Source: JAUIAI01 sp041396685
GTDB taxonomy: Bacteria > Pseudomonadota > Gammaproteobacteria > Burkholderiales > Burkholderiaceae_E
DNA: 64,000 nucleotides
Direction of reading: 5' to 3'
NCBI GenBank assembly: GCA_041396685.1
Contig: JAWKYD010000015.1
Coordinates: 124,001-188,000, forward strand
Every line of letters begins with the position of its first letter. The first letter of the stretch is position 1. Below are positions 9,172 through 19,103 of the stretch, one piece after another. Under the pieces are notes generated by a model that had not been told where the DNA came from, did no database searches, and saw only the letters and a list, made by a program, of their open reading frames with translations. A program made the translations under genes and the position numbers.

Positions 9172-10005
9172 CTAGCAGGCTTCTAGATGCAGTCCGGCCA
9201 GACCCGGCAGACCCTCGATCTCCGTGCGCCAGAACTGGCCCGGGCTCAATGGTTGGGCGTCGGTGATGGTTCCGGTGGTGATGATGTCGCCGGCACAGAG
9301 TGTGGCGCCGTGGCGGCCGAGCTCGTTGATCAGATGGACGACCGCGTGGCAGGGACCGTCCAGCACGTTGGCACCCACCCCGCGGTCGCGGGCATCGGAA
9401 TTGCGACCCTCGAACAGGGTCAGCGACAGGCCGGCCAGAGCGGACACCAACGCCGCCGGCCGGTCGGCGAGGCAGGAAGCGGGAATGCGCGGCCCGATCA
9501 GCAAGCGACCATGCAGTCCTTGTGCCGCGAACGACTGCGCGCCGCTGAAACGCCAGCCGGGGTAAGCGCTCTGCACGATCTCGAAGCCGTGCGCCACCCA
9601 TGCGAGCGAACGCGCCACCGATTCGGCATCGGCGCGTTCAGGCGGCGCCGCCAGGCAAAGGACGATCTCCGGCTCGAGACGCGGTTCCAACAGACCGCGC
9701 AGCCGTACGCGGTGTTGCTCGGCGGCGAGATCGGCGACCGTCGTGTCGTAGATTGGCGCCCAAATCGGGTGATCGACACCGTAGAGCGGCCAGATCGTGC
9801 GATTGGTGAAGCCGATCTTGTAGCCTCGTCTGCGTTCACCGCGTGACACCCGCCGGCGCGCGATTTCGTTGACGATGGCGGACGCGACGATGGTATCGAC
9901 GATCTCCGACAGCTCGACCGGATCGATCGGCTCGGCGCGGTCGTAGCTGGCCAGCAGGCGGGTGCTGGCATGGTCGATGAAACTCTCGGGCGGCAAGGAG
10001 GTCAT
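9172..10005 (-). CDS. 2-keto-4-pentenoate hydratase / fumarylacetoacetate hydrolase family protein
   Basis: A protein of about 277 residues related to MhpD/XylJ-type hydratases, which add water to 2-hydroxypenta-2,4-dienoates in aromatic-ring degradation. Typical motifs are GYKIGFTNRTIWPLYGV near the N-terminal third (the G-x-K-IG-T signature), PRLEPEIVLCL with the metal-binding acidic residues, and HLINELGRHGATLCAGDIITTGTIT near the C-terminus. Starts at 10005 (ATG) or 10047 (GTG) are both possible; neither has a strong ribosome binding site. No other aromatic-degradation gene is adjacent, so the exact substrate is open. Confidence 0.85.
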   Translation of the reverse strand: MTSLPPESFIDHASTRLLASYDRAEPIDPVELSEIVDTIVASAIVNEIARRRVSRGERRRGYKIGFTNRTIWPLYGVDHPIWAPIYDTTVADLAAEQHRVRLRGLLEPRLEPEIVLCLAAPPERADAESVARSLAWVAHGFEIVQSAYPGWRFSGAQSFAAQGLHGRLLIGPRIPASCLADRPAALVSALAGLSLTLFEGRNSDARDRGVGANVLDGPCHAVVHLINELGRHGATLCAGDIITTGTITDAQPLSPGQFWRTEIEGLPGLAGLHLEAC

Positions 10006-10498
10006 GGGCGTTGAAATCAGGAAGCGATATCGATGAGCGTCGCTCACGGCGCGCAGAAAGTGTACGGCGGAAGCGAGTGCACTTATCTGGCGCGAGCCGT
10101 CGTGGCCGCGCCTTCGTGATTTTGTTGGGCGCTTTTACATGCCCGACATGGCAATCTCCCACTACTGTGCTGGCTGCGTGATCGTGTGAGACAATCAAAG
10201 GTTTTCCCTTACGGGTTTTCCGCCATGCGGCAAACCGTCGATGCGGATTTGTCTTTCCGCCTCCAAAGTGGACACCCGAGGGGCGTGGCCGCACGGTCGT
10301 GCGCGCCCTGCTCCACCGAGCGCGCGTATGTCGCAGCCGCTGGTCGTGTCGCGGGCATGAATACGTTCATGTGGCGCAGCGCACTGGCTGGCGCGCCGCC
10401 GCTCGTGGCGACCCTGCGGTCAGGGCCGGCCGCGACCGCCGCTCGTTCCAGGCGCCGGACCGCCTGACACACCGGTTTTTAATCCAGGAGAACCTCAG
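10006..10498. other. Intergenic region upstream of pckG
   Basis: About 490 bases between two divergently oriented genes with no convincing gene. Short open frames here have arginine-rich, low-complexity translations typical of shadows. It should contain the promoter of pckG and that of the hydratase gene; I see no clear consensus promoter, riboswitch or repeat. The last 20 bases carry CCAGGAG, the ribosome binding site of pckG. Confidence 0.5.
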
Positions 10499-12397
10499 AT
10501 GAACCAAGCACCGGAAGCGGAGCGCCTCGACATCGCCGCCCCGACCTACGTGCGTCATCGGAAGCTGATCGAGTGGGTGGCGTCCGTTGCCGCGCTCACC
10601 AGGCCCGATCGCGTGGTGTGGGCCGATGGCAGCCAGGAAGAATACGACCGGCTCTGTCAGGAGATGGTCGACGCCGGCACGTTGAAGCGCCTGAACCCGA
10701 AGCTGCGTCCGAATTCGTATTTGGCCTGGTCGGACCCCAGCGACGTCGCCCGCGTCGAGGATCGCACGTTCATTTGTACCGATGACGAGGCCGACGCCGG
10801 TCCGACCAACAACTGGGAAGACCCGGCCAAGATGCGTGCCACGCTCAACGGCCTGTTCGAAGGCTGCATGCGCGGGCGCACGATGTATGTCATTCCCTAC
10901 TCGATGGGTCCACTAGGGTCGCCGATCGCGCAGATCGGTGTCGAGTTGTCCGATTCGCCGTACGTGGTCGTCAACATGAAGCTGATGACCCGCATGGGCA
11001 AGGCGGTCTACGACGTGCTCGGCGCGGACGGTGAGTTCGTGCCCTGCGTGCATTCGGTCGGTATGCCCCTGGTCGGTGCCGACGGTGGCCGGCGCGACGA
11101 TGTCGCCTGGCCCTGCAACGACACCAAGTACATCGTGCACTATCCGGCCACGCGCGAGATCTGGTCCTTCGGCTCCGGGTATGGCGGCAATGCCCTGCTC
11201 GGCAAGAAGTGCTTCGCCCTGCGCATCGCCTCGACGATGGGTCATGCGCAAGCCGGCCAGGACGGCGTGGGTTGGCTGGCGGAACACATGTTGATTCTGG
11301 GGGTGACCTCCCCCGAGGGCCGCAAGTACCACGTCGCGGCGGCATTTCCGTCGGCCTGCGGCAAGACCAACTTTGCGATGCTGATCCCGCCCAAGGCCTA
11401 TGCCGGCTGGAAGGTGAACACGATCGGCGATGACATCGCCTGGATCAAGCCGCGCATCGACCCGGCCACGGGTCGCACCCGACTGTATGCGATCAACCCC
11501 GAGGCCGGTTATTTCGGCGTCGCCCCCGGCACCAACGAGCACACGAATTTCAACTGCATGGCCTCGCTGCGCGAGAACGTGATCTTTACCAATGTGGCGC
11601 TCACCGACGACGGCGACGTCTGGTGGGAAGGTATGAGCGATGCGCCGGCGCACTGTCTCGATTGGCAGGGGCGCGACTGGACTCCGGAAATCGGCCGCGA
11701 GCAAAAGCGCAAGGCCGCGCATCCGAACGCCCGCTTCACGGTCGCGGCCGATCAGAACCCGGCCATCGATGCCGACTGGGACAACCCGGCGGGTGTGGCG
11801 ATCGACGCGTTCGTGTTCGGTGGGCGCCGGTCCAATACCGTGCCGCTGGTGACCGAGTCGCGCAGCTGGGCCGAGGGCGTGTACATGGCCGCCACGATGG
11901 GCTCGGAGACGACGGCCGCTGCCGCCGGCAAGCAGGGTGTGGTGCGCCGCGATCCGTTCGCGATGTTGCCGTTCTGCGGCTACAACATGGGTGACTACTT
12001 CGCCCACTGGCTCAGCCTCGGCGAGAAGCTGGCGCAGCAGGACGCCGCATTGCCGCGCATCTTTTGCGTGAACTGGTTCCGCACGGACGAGAATGGCAAG
12101 TTCGTCTGGCCCGGGTTCGGTGACAACATGCGGGTGCTGAAATGGATGTTGGAGCGCATCGAGGGGTCTGGCCAGGGTAAGGAGCACGTGCTGGGCACGA
12201 CTCCCGGCTTTGAGGACATCGATTGGACGGGCCTCGATTTCTCGCGTGAACAGTATGAGACGATCACCTCGATCGACGTCGGTGCCTGGACGCAGGAACT
12301 CGCATCGCATGCCGAGTTGTTCAAGCAACTCCATGCGCGTCTGCCCGCCGTGCTTGCGGGTATTCGCAACGATCTCAGCCAACGCCTGGCTGCCTGA
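10499..12397 (+). CDS. pckG: Phosphoenolpyruvate carboxykinase (GTP)
   Basis: A 632-residue GTP-dependent PEP carboxykinase, which converts oxaloacetate and GTP to PEP, CO2 and GDP in gluconeogenesis. The P-loop variant with the reactive cysteine, FPSACGKTNFAM, lies near residues 283-294, followed by the kinase-2 region NTIGDDIAWIK near 307-317. PYSMGPLGSP near 133 and NWFRTDENGKFVWPGFGDNMRVLKW near the C-terminus are hallmarks of the GTP class. The start follows AGGAG at good spacing. The GTP enzyme rather than the ATP enzyme (PckA) is the less common choice in gammaproteobacteria and may help place the organism. Confidence 0.97.
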   Translation: MNQAPEAERLDIAAPTYVRHRKLIEWVASVAALTRPDRVVWADGSQEEYDRLCQEMVDAGTLKRLNPKLRPNSYLAWSDPSDVARVEDRTFICTDDEADAGPTNNWEDPAKMRATLNGLFEGCMRGRTMYVIPYSMGPLGSPIAQIGVELSDSPYVVVNMKLMTRMGKAVYDVLGADGEFVPCVHSVGMPLVGADGGRRDDVAWPCNDTKYIVHYPATREIWSFGSGYGGNALLGKKCFALRIASTMGHAQAGQDGVGWLAEHMLILGVTSPEGRKYHVAAAFPSACGKTNFAMLIPPKAYAGWKVNTIGDDIAWIKPRIDPATGRTRLYAINPEAGYFGVAPGTNEHTNFNCMASLRENVIFTNVALTDDGDVWWEGMSDAPAHCLDWQGRDWTPEIGREQKRKAAHPNARFTVAADQNPAIDADWDNPAGVAIDAFVFGGRRSNTVPLVTESRSWAEGVYMAATMGSETTAAAAGKQGVVRRDPFAMLPFCGYNMGDYFAHWLSLGEKLAQQDAALPRIFCVNWFRTDENGKFVWPGFGDNMRVLKWMLERIEGSGQGKEHVLGTTPGFEDIDWTGLDFSREQYETITSIDVGAWTQELASHAELFKQLHARLPAVLAGIRNDLSQRLAA

Positions 12398-12406
12398 GGC
12401 CACGTT

Positions 12407-13132
12407 ATGAAGGCCGGCCCGTCGTCGGGGCCGGCCGCGGGTAGCGGCCTGGCCACGCCATCTGCTGTCGCGTCAGCCGCGCGGATCTCGTCCGACCGGC
12501 GCGAGGCCGTGCGTCAGCGCTCGATTGCGCGCTATTCGCGCCATGCGGCGCAGTACGACGATTCCTGCGCACGCACGTGGTCCATTCGTGAGCGAGCCGT
12601 GGCGAACCTTCGTCTGCAAGGTGCGCAGCGTGTGCTGGATGTGGGTTGTGGTACGGGCTTGAGCTTCGCCCTGCTGCGAGACGGTGTCGGCGAACACGGC
12701 GTGGTGATCGGGATCGAACAAAGCCCCGACATGGCGGCGCTGGCGCGCGAGCGGATCGCGCGCGAAGGTTGGCGCAACGTGCAATTGATCGAGTCGTCGG
12801 CTGTCGGTCTGACCTTGACCGAACCGGTCGACGCCGTCTTGTTCAACTACACGCACGACGTTTGCCAGTGCGTCGAGTCGCTCACCCGCGTGTTCGCCAA
12901 CTGCCGCGAGGGCGCGCAAGTGTCCATTGCCGGCGTCAAGTTCATGCCCTGGTGGTGCGGCCCGCTCAATCTCTATGTCTATATGAAGAATGCGGCTTAC
13001 AACGGCTCGCCGGGGGGCCTGCGGCGGCCCTGGCGCCATGTGCAGCGCTGGGTGCCAGATCTGACCGTGCAGTCGGCCCAATACGGTATGGGGTATCTCG
13101 CCCACGGACGCAAACGGACGCCCGTCGGCTAG
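12407..13132 (+). CDS. Class I SAM-dependent methyltransferase
   Basis: A 241-residue methyltransferase. After a polar N-terminus, motif I reads VLDVGCGTGLSFALL near residues 76-90, the acidic residue after strand 2 is in GIEQSPDM, and motif IV is around EPVDAVLFNYTHDV. The C-terminal third contains tryptophan-rich and aromatic segments (MPWWCGPLNLYVY) that may shape the substrate site. Substrate is not identifiable. It starts 10 bp behind pckG and may be co-transcribed; it converges on pdxA. Confidence 0.82.
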   Translation: MKAGPSSGPAAGSGLATPSAVASAARISSDRREAVRQRSIARYSRHAAQYDDSCARTWSIRERAVANLRLQGAQRVLDVGCGTGLSFALLRDGVGEHGVVIGIEQSPDMAALARERIAREGWRNVQLIESSAVGLTLTEPVDAVLFNYTHDVCQCVESLTRVFANCREGAQVSIAGVKFMPWWCGPLNLYVYMKNAAYNGSPGGLRRPWRHVQRWVPDLTVQSAQYGMGYLAHGRKRTPVG

Positions 13133-13195
13133 TGTCGGTGCCGCGAGAAGCCGGGCCAGCGAACGTCAAGATTCTTATGGGACACGACACTAGCC
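13127..13195. repeat. Inverted repeat spanning the convergent ends of the methyltransferase gene and pdxA
   Basis: The 11-base arm GGCTAGTGTCG at 13127-13137 is repeated in perfect inversion as CGACACTAGCC at 13185-13195, with 47 bases between. Each arm supplies a TAG stop: one ends the methyltransferase gene, the other ends pdxA on the opposite strand. The arrangement could be a bidirectional terminator, but no T-tract is present. The flanking TA dinucleotides and the 6-bp GTGTCG ends would also fit a tiny remnant of a TA-targeting insertion element. Confidence 0.45.
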
Positions 13196-14143
13196 GCTGA
13201 TCGCCTGCCGGCCGATGGCCAGGTCGATGGCGGCGATCATGCTGGCCGGCTCGGCGACACCCTGACCCGCAATATCGAAGGCGGTGCCATGATCCGGGCT
13301 GGTGCGCAGATAGGGCAGTCCGAGGGTCACGTTGACGGCCTGGTCGAGGCCGTCGAGCTTGACCGGAATGAGGCCCTGGTCGTGATAAAGCGCGATCACC
13401 GCGTCCACCCACCGGTTGCCCATCGCGCGCATGAACACGGTGTCCGGCGGATGCGGTCCGTGCACATCGATGCCGGCCGCCCGTGCAACTTCGACGGCGG
13501 GCGCGACGATTTCGATTTCCTCACGCCCGAACAGGCCCGACTCGCCGGCGTGCGGATTCAATCCTGCAACGGCGAATCTCGGCTTGGCGATGCCCATGCG
13601 CCGCAGGCCGGCGTCGGCGATATGAAGCGTTTGTACGATGGCATCGTGGCCGAGCTGGTCGATCGCCTCGCGCAATGGCAGGTGGATCGTGACCAGCACA
13701 ACCCGAAGACGCGGGCTCGCCAGCATCATTCGGACCGGACACCGGCCCGCACGGAAAGCGAGCAACTCGGTGTGTCCCGGGTACGGATGACCGGCCGCCT
13801 GCATCTGGGCCTTGGCCAACGGAGCGGTGGCGATCGCCTGGACCCGGCCGTCGGCGACCATGTCGGTGGCCTCGATCACGGCACGATAGGCTGCCTCGCC
13901 GCTGCGCGCCGATGGAGCGCCCGGCGAAAAGGGCTCACCGGCTGGCGGTTCGATAGCGGCGACCCGGGGTGGCATCGGCAGGCCGAGCGCCCGGGCGGCG
14001 ACCTCGAGCATGCCGGCATCGCCGACGACGATGCAGTGGCGCGCACGGTCGGGGTCGGCGAGCGCCTTGACGACGATTTCGGGCCCGATGCCGGTGGGGT
14101 CGCCGAGCGTGACGGCCACGGTGTTGTAGTCGGAGTTGTTCAC
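13190..14143 (-). CDS. pdxA: 4-hydroxythreonine-4-phosphate dehydrogenase PdxA
   Basis: A 317-residue enzyme of the DXP-dependent pyridoxal-phosphate pathway, oxidising 4-phosphohydroxy-L-threonine. The GTG at 14143 is chosen because the family signature VTLGDPTGIGPEI follows directly; an ATG 90 bp upstream would add an unrelated basic N-terminus. Metal ligands are seen as the histidine of PGHTELLAF, the histidine of LYHDQGLIPVK and the histidine of SPDHGTAFDIAG. GLNPHAGESGLFG is also conserved. It is divergent from mmsA. In E. coli pdxA lies with ksgA/surA; here it stands alone. Confidence 0.95.
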   Translation of the reverse strand: MNNSDYNTVAVTLGDPTGIGPEIVVKALADPDRARHCIVVGDAGMLEVAARALGLPMPPRVAAIEPPAGEPFSPGAPSARSGEAAYRAVIEATDMVADGRVQAIATAPLAKAQMQAAGHPYPGHTELLAFRAGRCPVRMMLASPRLRVVLVTIHLPLREAIDQLGHDAIVQTLHIADAGLRRMGIAKPRFAVAGLNPHAGESGLFGREEIEIVAPAVEVARAAGIDVHGPHPPDTVFMRAMGNRWVDAVIALYHDQGLIPVKLDGLDQAVNVTLGLPYLRTSPDHGTAFDIAGQGVAEPASMIAAIDLAIGRQAISG

Positions 14144-14269
14144 GATCGGGAACGGGGTCTGGGGCAACGGGCAGTGGCCGGATACGCGGTGCGCGATGAA
14201 TGGCAGCGGTCGACGCAGTCTGCAACAATGCATGATTGTCCGCAAACCAAGGTATGACGGGAGAGATCG

Positions 14270-15787
14270 ATGGGGACCACCGAAGGCGCGATGTTGAAGG
14301 CCACGCATGTGGGCCAATGGATCAATGGCCGTCCGGCCGCTGCCGCGGCAGACGCCCGCAGCATGCCGGTCTACGACCCCGCCCGGGGAGAGGTCGCACG
14401 CGAGGTTGTGTTCGCCAGCGACGCGCAGATCGACGAGGCGCTCGATGCCGCGCGTTCGGCGTTTCCCGCTTGGGCCGCCACGCCGGCCCTGCGCCGTGCA
14501 CGGGTCATGTTCAAGTTCAAGGCGCTGGTCGAGGCGCGGGCCGACGAATTGGCCGAACTCATCACGCGCGAGCACGGCAAGGTGTTCAGCGATGCACACG
14601 GCGAGATCGTGCGTGGCCTCGAGGTGGTCGAGTTCGCTTGCGGCATTCCGCAGTTGCTCAAGGGCGAGTACAGCGAACAGGTCGGCACCGGCATCGACAT
14701 GTACTCGATTCGCCAGCCGCTGGGTGTCTGCGCCGGCATCACGCCGTTCAATTTTCCGGTGATGGTGCCCATGTGGATGTATCCGGTGGCCATCGCCTGC
14801 GGCAACACCTTCGTGCTCAAGCCATCCGAGCGTGATCCGTCGGCCTCCTTGTTCATTGCAGATCTGTTGCGCGAAGCGGGCCTGCCCGACGGCGTATTCA
14901 ACGTGATCCAGGGCGACAAGCACGCGGTCGACCGGCTACTGACCGATGCCCGCGTCGATGCCGTCAGCTTCGTCGGCTCGACGCCGATCGCACGCTATGT
15001 GCACGACACCGCCGGCAAGGCCGGCAAGCGGGTACAGGCGCTGGGTGGCGCGAAGAATCACATGGTCGTGATGCCCGATGCCGATCTCGAGCAGGCGGTC
15101 GATGCGCTGATCGGTGCGGCGTACGGGTCGGCTGGTGAACGTTGCATGGCGGTGTCGATCGCGGTCGCCGTCGGTGCCATCGCCGATCCGCTGATCGCGC
15201 GACTCAAGGAGCGCGTGCCGGCGATCAAGCTCGCCGACGGCATGGACGAAGGCGCCGAGATGGGTCCGCTGGTCACCGGTGCTCATCTAGAAAAGGTTCG
15301 CGGCTATGTCGATCAGGGAGTGGCCGAGGGCGCCGAGCTGGTGGTCGACGGTCGCGGTGTCGGTCACGGCAACGGCTTCTTTCTGGGCGGTTGCCTGTTC
15401 GACAAGGTCACCGACGCCATGCGCATCTACAAGGAAGAGATCTTCGGGCCGGTGCTTGGGGTCGTGCGTGTCGATACCTTCGAGCAGGCACTCGAGTTGA
15501 TCAACGACCACGAGTTCGGCAATGGCGCGGCGGTATTCACCCGCGACGGCGATGCCGCCCGTGAGTTCGCGAGCCGCGTCAAGATCGGTATGGTGGGTAT
15601 CAACGTGCCGATCCCGGTGCCGATGGCATTCCATTCATTCGGCGGCTGGAAGCAGTCGCTGTTCGGCGACCACCACATTCATGGGCCCGAGGGCGTGCGC
15701 TTCTACACGCGCTACAAGGCAGTCACGCAGCGTTGGCCGACCGGCATCCGCGCCGGCGCCGAGTTCGTGATGCCCACCATGAAGTAA
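14270..15787 (+). CDS. mmsA: CoA-acylating methylmalonate-semialdehyde dehydrogenase
   Basis: A 505-residue aldehyde dehydrogenase of the MmsA type, which converts methylmalonate semialdehyde to propionyl-CoA (or malonate semialdehyde to acetyl-CoA) in valine and beta-alanine breakdown. Family marks are VCAGITPFNFPVMVPMW in the cofactor domain, LGGAKNHMVVMPDAD, and the active-site cysteine in GSAGERCMAVS at about residue 292; loss of the usual general-base glutamate in the LGGAKNH segment fits the CoA-acylating subclass. The C-terminal HSFGGWKQSLFGD is conserved. A second aldehyde dehydrogenase gene follows after 40 bp. Confidence 0.93.
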   Translation: MGTTEGAMLKATHVGQWINGRPAAAAADARSMPVYDPARGEVAREVVFASDAQIDEALDAARSAFPAWAATPALRRARVMFKFKALVEARADELAELITREHGKVFSDAHGEIVRGLEVVEFACGIPQLLKGEYSEQVGTGIDMYSIRQPLGVCAGITPFNFPVMVPMWMYPVAIACGNTFVLKPSERDPSASLFIADLLREAGLPDGVFNVIQGDKHAVDRLLTDARVDAVSFVGSTPIARYVHDTAGKAGKRVQALGGAKNHMVVMPDADLEQAVDALIGAAYGSAGERCMAVSIAVAVGAIADPLIARLKERVPAIKLADGMDEGAEMGPLVTGAHLEKVRGYVDQGVAEGAELVVDGRGVGHGNGFFLGGCLFDKVTDAMRIYKEEIFGPVLGVVRVDTFEQALELINDHEFGNGAAVFTRDGDAAREFASRVKIGMVGINVPIPVPMAFHSFGGWKQSLFGDHHIHGPEGVRFYTRYKAVTQRWPTGIRAGAEFVMPTMK

Positions 15788-15827
15788 TGGCAGGCGCCCG
15801 ACCGACAACTACATTCAGGAGCAAGCA

Positions 15828-17293
15828 ATGAGTGTTTCCTTGAGCAAGACCGAGCTGCTGCGCCAGGACGGCTACATCGGCGGCAAGTGGACGCCCGCGG
15901 CTGCGGGCAAGCGCTTCGCGGTGACGAATCCGGCCAACGGGCAGACGATCGCCGAGGTCGCCGACATGGGTGCGTCCGAGACCCGCCAGGCGATCGAGGC
16001 GGCGCGTGACGCCATGCCGGCATGGCGCCGCAAGACCGCCAAGGAGCGCGCGGTCATCTTGCGGCGCTGGTTCGATCTGATCATCGCCAACACCGACGAC
16101 CTGGCGTTGCTGATGACCACCGAGCAAGGCAAGCCCCTGGCGGAGGCCAGGGGCGAGGTTGCCTATGGCGCATCGTTCGTGGAGTGGTTTGCCGAAGAAG
16201 GCAAACGCGCCTATGGCGAGATCATCCCGACCTTCGCCGCCGATCGGCGCATTCTCGTGATGCGTGAGCCGATCGGGGTGTGCGGTGCGATCACGCCTTG
16301 GAACTTTCCGATCGCGATGATCACGCGCAAGCTGGCGCCGGCGTTTGCAGCCGGATGTACGGCCGTGTGCAAGCCGGCCGAGGCCACGCCGTTGTCGGCG
16401 CTGGCGCTCGCGCAGTTGGCCGAGGAGGCCGGATTTCCGCCCGGAGTGTTCAACATCGTCACCGGTGCTGAAGCCAAGGCGCCCGAGATCGGCAAGACGC
16501 TGTGCGAGAGCCCGATCGTGCGCAAGATCTCGTTCACCGGCTCCACCGAAGTCGGTCGTATCCTGCTGCGCCAGTCGGCCGATACGGTCAAGAAGTTGTC
16601 ACTGAACTGGGCGGCAATGCGCCGTTCATCGTGTTCGACGATGCCGATCTCGATGCCGCGGTCGAGGGCACCATGGCCTCGAAGTATCGCAATGCTGGCC
16701 AGACCTGCGTCTGTGCGAACCGCATCTACGTGCAAGATGCCGTCTACGATGCGTTTGCCGAGAAGCTCGCCGCCAAGGTCGCCGGTTTCAAGGTTGGCGC
16801 CGGCACCGAAGAAGGCGTGACGATCGGCCCGTTGATCGATGAGGCCGCGCTGAAAAAGGTCGAGTCACACATTGCCGATGCGACCGGCAAGGGCGCCAAG
16901 ATCGTCACCGGTGGTGCGCGCCACGAACGTGGCGGGCTGTTTTTCCAGCCCACGATTCTTTCGGACGTGACTCAGGACATGCGGGTGGCCTGCGAAGAGA
17001 CTTTCGGCCCGGTGGCGCCGTTGTTCCGCTTCAAGACCGAAGAGGAAGCCGTTGCGATGGCCAATGCGACCGAGTTCGGCCTGGCATCGTATTTCTATGC
17101 GCGCGACATGGGCCGTATCTTCCGCGTGGCCGAGGGTATCGAATCGGGCATGGTCTGCGTGAACAGCGGCATTCTTTCCACCGAGGTGGCGCCGTTCGGC
17201 GGTGTCAAGCAGTCGGGCCTCGGGCGTGAAGGTTCGCACCTGGGCATCGATGAATATCTCGAGGTGAAGTACGTCTGCCTGGCCGGCATGTAG
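15828..17293 (+). pseudogene. gabD: NAD(P)-dependent succinate-semialdehyde dehydrogenase, split by a 1-base deletion
   Basis: Two overlapping frames together encode a complete GabD-type aldehyde dehydrogenase of about 488 residues. The first frame runs from ATG 15828 with IGGKWTPAAAGK, PIGVCGAITPWNFPIAM and SFTGSTEVGR; the family sequence then continues in the next frame as ELGGNAPFIVFDDADLD, the active-site NAGQTCVCANR and a C-terminus ending PFGGVKQSGLGREG. The join is at CTGAACTGG around 16602-16610, where relatives have CTGGAACTG: one G appears missing after 16604. Everything else is intact, so this is either a very recent inactivation or a sequencing/assembly error. It follows mmsA and may act in the same degradation pathway. 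Confidence 0.85.
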
Positions 17294-17459
17294 TCGCTAT
17301 CGTGACCGGTGCCGGCAGCGGCTGGCACGCGTGACGCGCCACCGCTTCGCGATCCGATAGACTCGGACGGCGCGGGCGAAGTCGACCGTCCGGCTGCGTG
17401 TCACGCGCCGGGCGCTCGACAAGGAATGGCCGTGCGACACCGATACGGGAGGGTTCGTC

Positions 17460-19103
17460 ATGGCCGAGCAATTCGACACCATCATCGTGGGCGCCGGTAC
17501 GGCTGGCTGCCTGTTGGCGAATCGTCTCTCCGCCGATCCTGCACATCGTGTGTTGTTGCTCGAGGCTGGCGGTGCGGACGACTATCTCTGGATCCGCATA
17601 CCCGTCGGCTATCTGTACTGCATCGGAAATCCGCGCACCGACTGGCTGTTCGAGACGCGCAGCGAGCCCGGGCTGAACGGGCGCAGCATCAAGTACCCGA
17701 GAGGCCGGGTGCTTGGGGGCTGTTCGTCGATCAACGGCATGATCTACATGCGAGGCCAGCGCGGCGACTACGATCGCTGGTCACGAGACAATCCAGGTTG
17801 GGGCTGGGATGACGTCCTGCCCTACTACGTCAAACACGAGAACTATCACCGGCTGGATGACGGGTCGACGGATCCTTTGCACGGCCACGGCGGTGAGTGG
17901 CGGGTCGAGAAGCAGCGCTTGCGCTGGGACATCCTCGATGCCTTCCGAAAGGCGGCCGAGCAGGCGGGTATTCCTCCGGTCGAGGACTTCAATCGTGGCG
18001 ACAACTTCGGCTGCGGTTATTTCGAGGTCAATCAGAGCCGTGGAACGCGCTGGAATGCTGCCCGGGGATTCCTCCAGCCGGCGCGCGCACGGGGCAATCT
18101 CAAGATCGTGACGGGAGCACATGTCGAGCATCTCCTGCTCGAGGGCGGCGAGCGCCTTTGCGCGCGCGGCTTGCGATATTGGCAGGTAGACGGCCGCAAC
18201 GCACGCGGGCGCGCCAGTGGCACGCCGGTCGAGGTCAAGGGGCGGGTCATCCTGGCTGCGGGCGCCATCGGCAGCGTGCAGATCCTGGAGCGCTCGGGCA
18301 TTGGCGACCCGACAGTGCTCGAGTCGGCCGGCGTGCGACCGCGAATCTCGCGGCCGGGGGTCGGTGCCAACCTGCAGGACCACCTGCAATTGCGCACGGT
18401 CTTCAAGGTGCAGGGTGTCAAGACTCTAAACCACCAGGCAAACAGCCTGTTCGGCAAAATGTCGATGGGCCTCGAGTACGTGTTTCGACGGAGCGGGCCG
18501 CTGACGATGTCGCCCAGCCAACTCGGTGCGTTCGCGCGCTCGTCGGACGATCAGCAAGACGCCAATGTCGAGTATCACGTGCAGCCCTTGTCGCTGGACA
18601 AATTCGGCGACCCCCTGCACGCGTTCCCGGCCTTCACGGCGTCGGTATGCAATCTTCGGCCGAGTTCGCGTGGTGCCGTGCACATCACCGACGCCGATCC
18701 GTTCTCGTCGCCGGCCATCGCGCCGAACTATCTGAGCACGGACGACGATCGCCGCGTCGCGGCCGATTCGATACGTCTGACGCGCCGAATCGTGGCGTCG
18801 GAGGCACTGGCGCGCTATCGCCCGCAGGAGATCCTGCCCGGTCCGCAGCGTGAGAGCGAGGAAGAGCTGCAGGCTGCTGCCGGCGATATCGGCACGACTA
18901 TCTTCCACCCGGTGGGTACCTGCCGGATGGGTCCCGCTGCGGACGCAGGGGCTGTTGTCGATGCCCGTCTCAGAGTTCACGGCGTGGACGATTTGATGAT
19001 CGCAGATGCGTCGATCATGCCTACGATCACGTCGGGCAATACCAATTCTCCGACGTTGATGATTGCGGAGCGGGCGGCAGAATGGGCGCGAAAGCGCCAT
19101 TGA
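17460..19103 (+). CDS. GMC-family FAD-dependent oxidoreductase (choline-dehydrogenase-like)
   Basis: A 547-residue glucose-methanol-choline oxidoreductase. The FAD-binding GAGTAGC loop is at residues 11-17 with the distal acidic LLLEAGG; the PROSITE-like signature appears in YPRGRVLGGCSSINGMIY near residue 75; the C-terminal catalytic region has HPVGTCRMG and the closing NTNSPTLMIAERAA. These enzymes oxidise alcohols to aldehydes; choline or alkanol dehydrogenase would be typical but the substrate is not evident. It is preceded by 166 bp of non-coding sequence and followed by the parS region, so it marks the left border of the gene-free domain. Confidence 0.92.
   Translation: MAEQFDTIIVGAGTAGCLLANRLSADPAHRVLLLEAGGADDYLWIRIPVGYLYCIGNPRTDWLFETRSEPGLNGRSIKYPRGRVLGGCSSINGMIYMRGQRGDYDRWSRDNPGWGWDDVLPYYVKHENYHRLDDGSTDPLHGHGGEWRVEKQRLRWDILDAFRKAAEQAGIPPVEDFNRGDNFGCGYFEVNQSRGTRWNAARGFLQPARARGNLKIVTGAHVEHLLLEGGERLCARGLRYWQVDGRNARGRASGTPVEVKGRVILAAGAIGSVQILERSGIGDPTVLESAGVRPRISRPGVGANLQDHLQLRTVFKVQGVKTLNHQANSLFGKMSMGLEYVFRRSGPLTMSPSQLGAFARSSDDQQDANVEYHVQPLSLDKFGDPLHAFPAFTASVCNLRPSSRGAVHITDADPFSSPAIAPNYLSTDDDRRVAADSIRLTRRIVASEALARYRPQEILPGPQRESEEELQAAAGDIGTTIFHPVGTCRMGPAADAGAVVDARLRVHGVDDLMIADASIMPTITSGNTNSPTLMIAERAAEWARKRH

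Noticed and set aside
14144..14923. Long minus-strand extension upstream of pdxA
   Set aside because: It overlaps mmsA on the opposite strand and has no similarity to PdxA; the PdxA signature starts just after the GTG at 14143.
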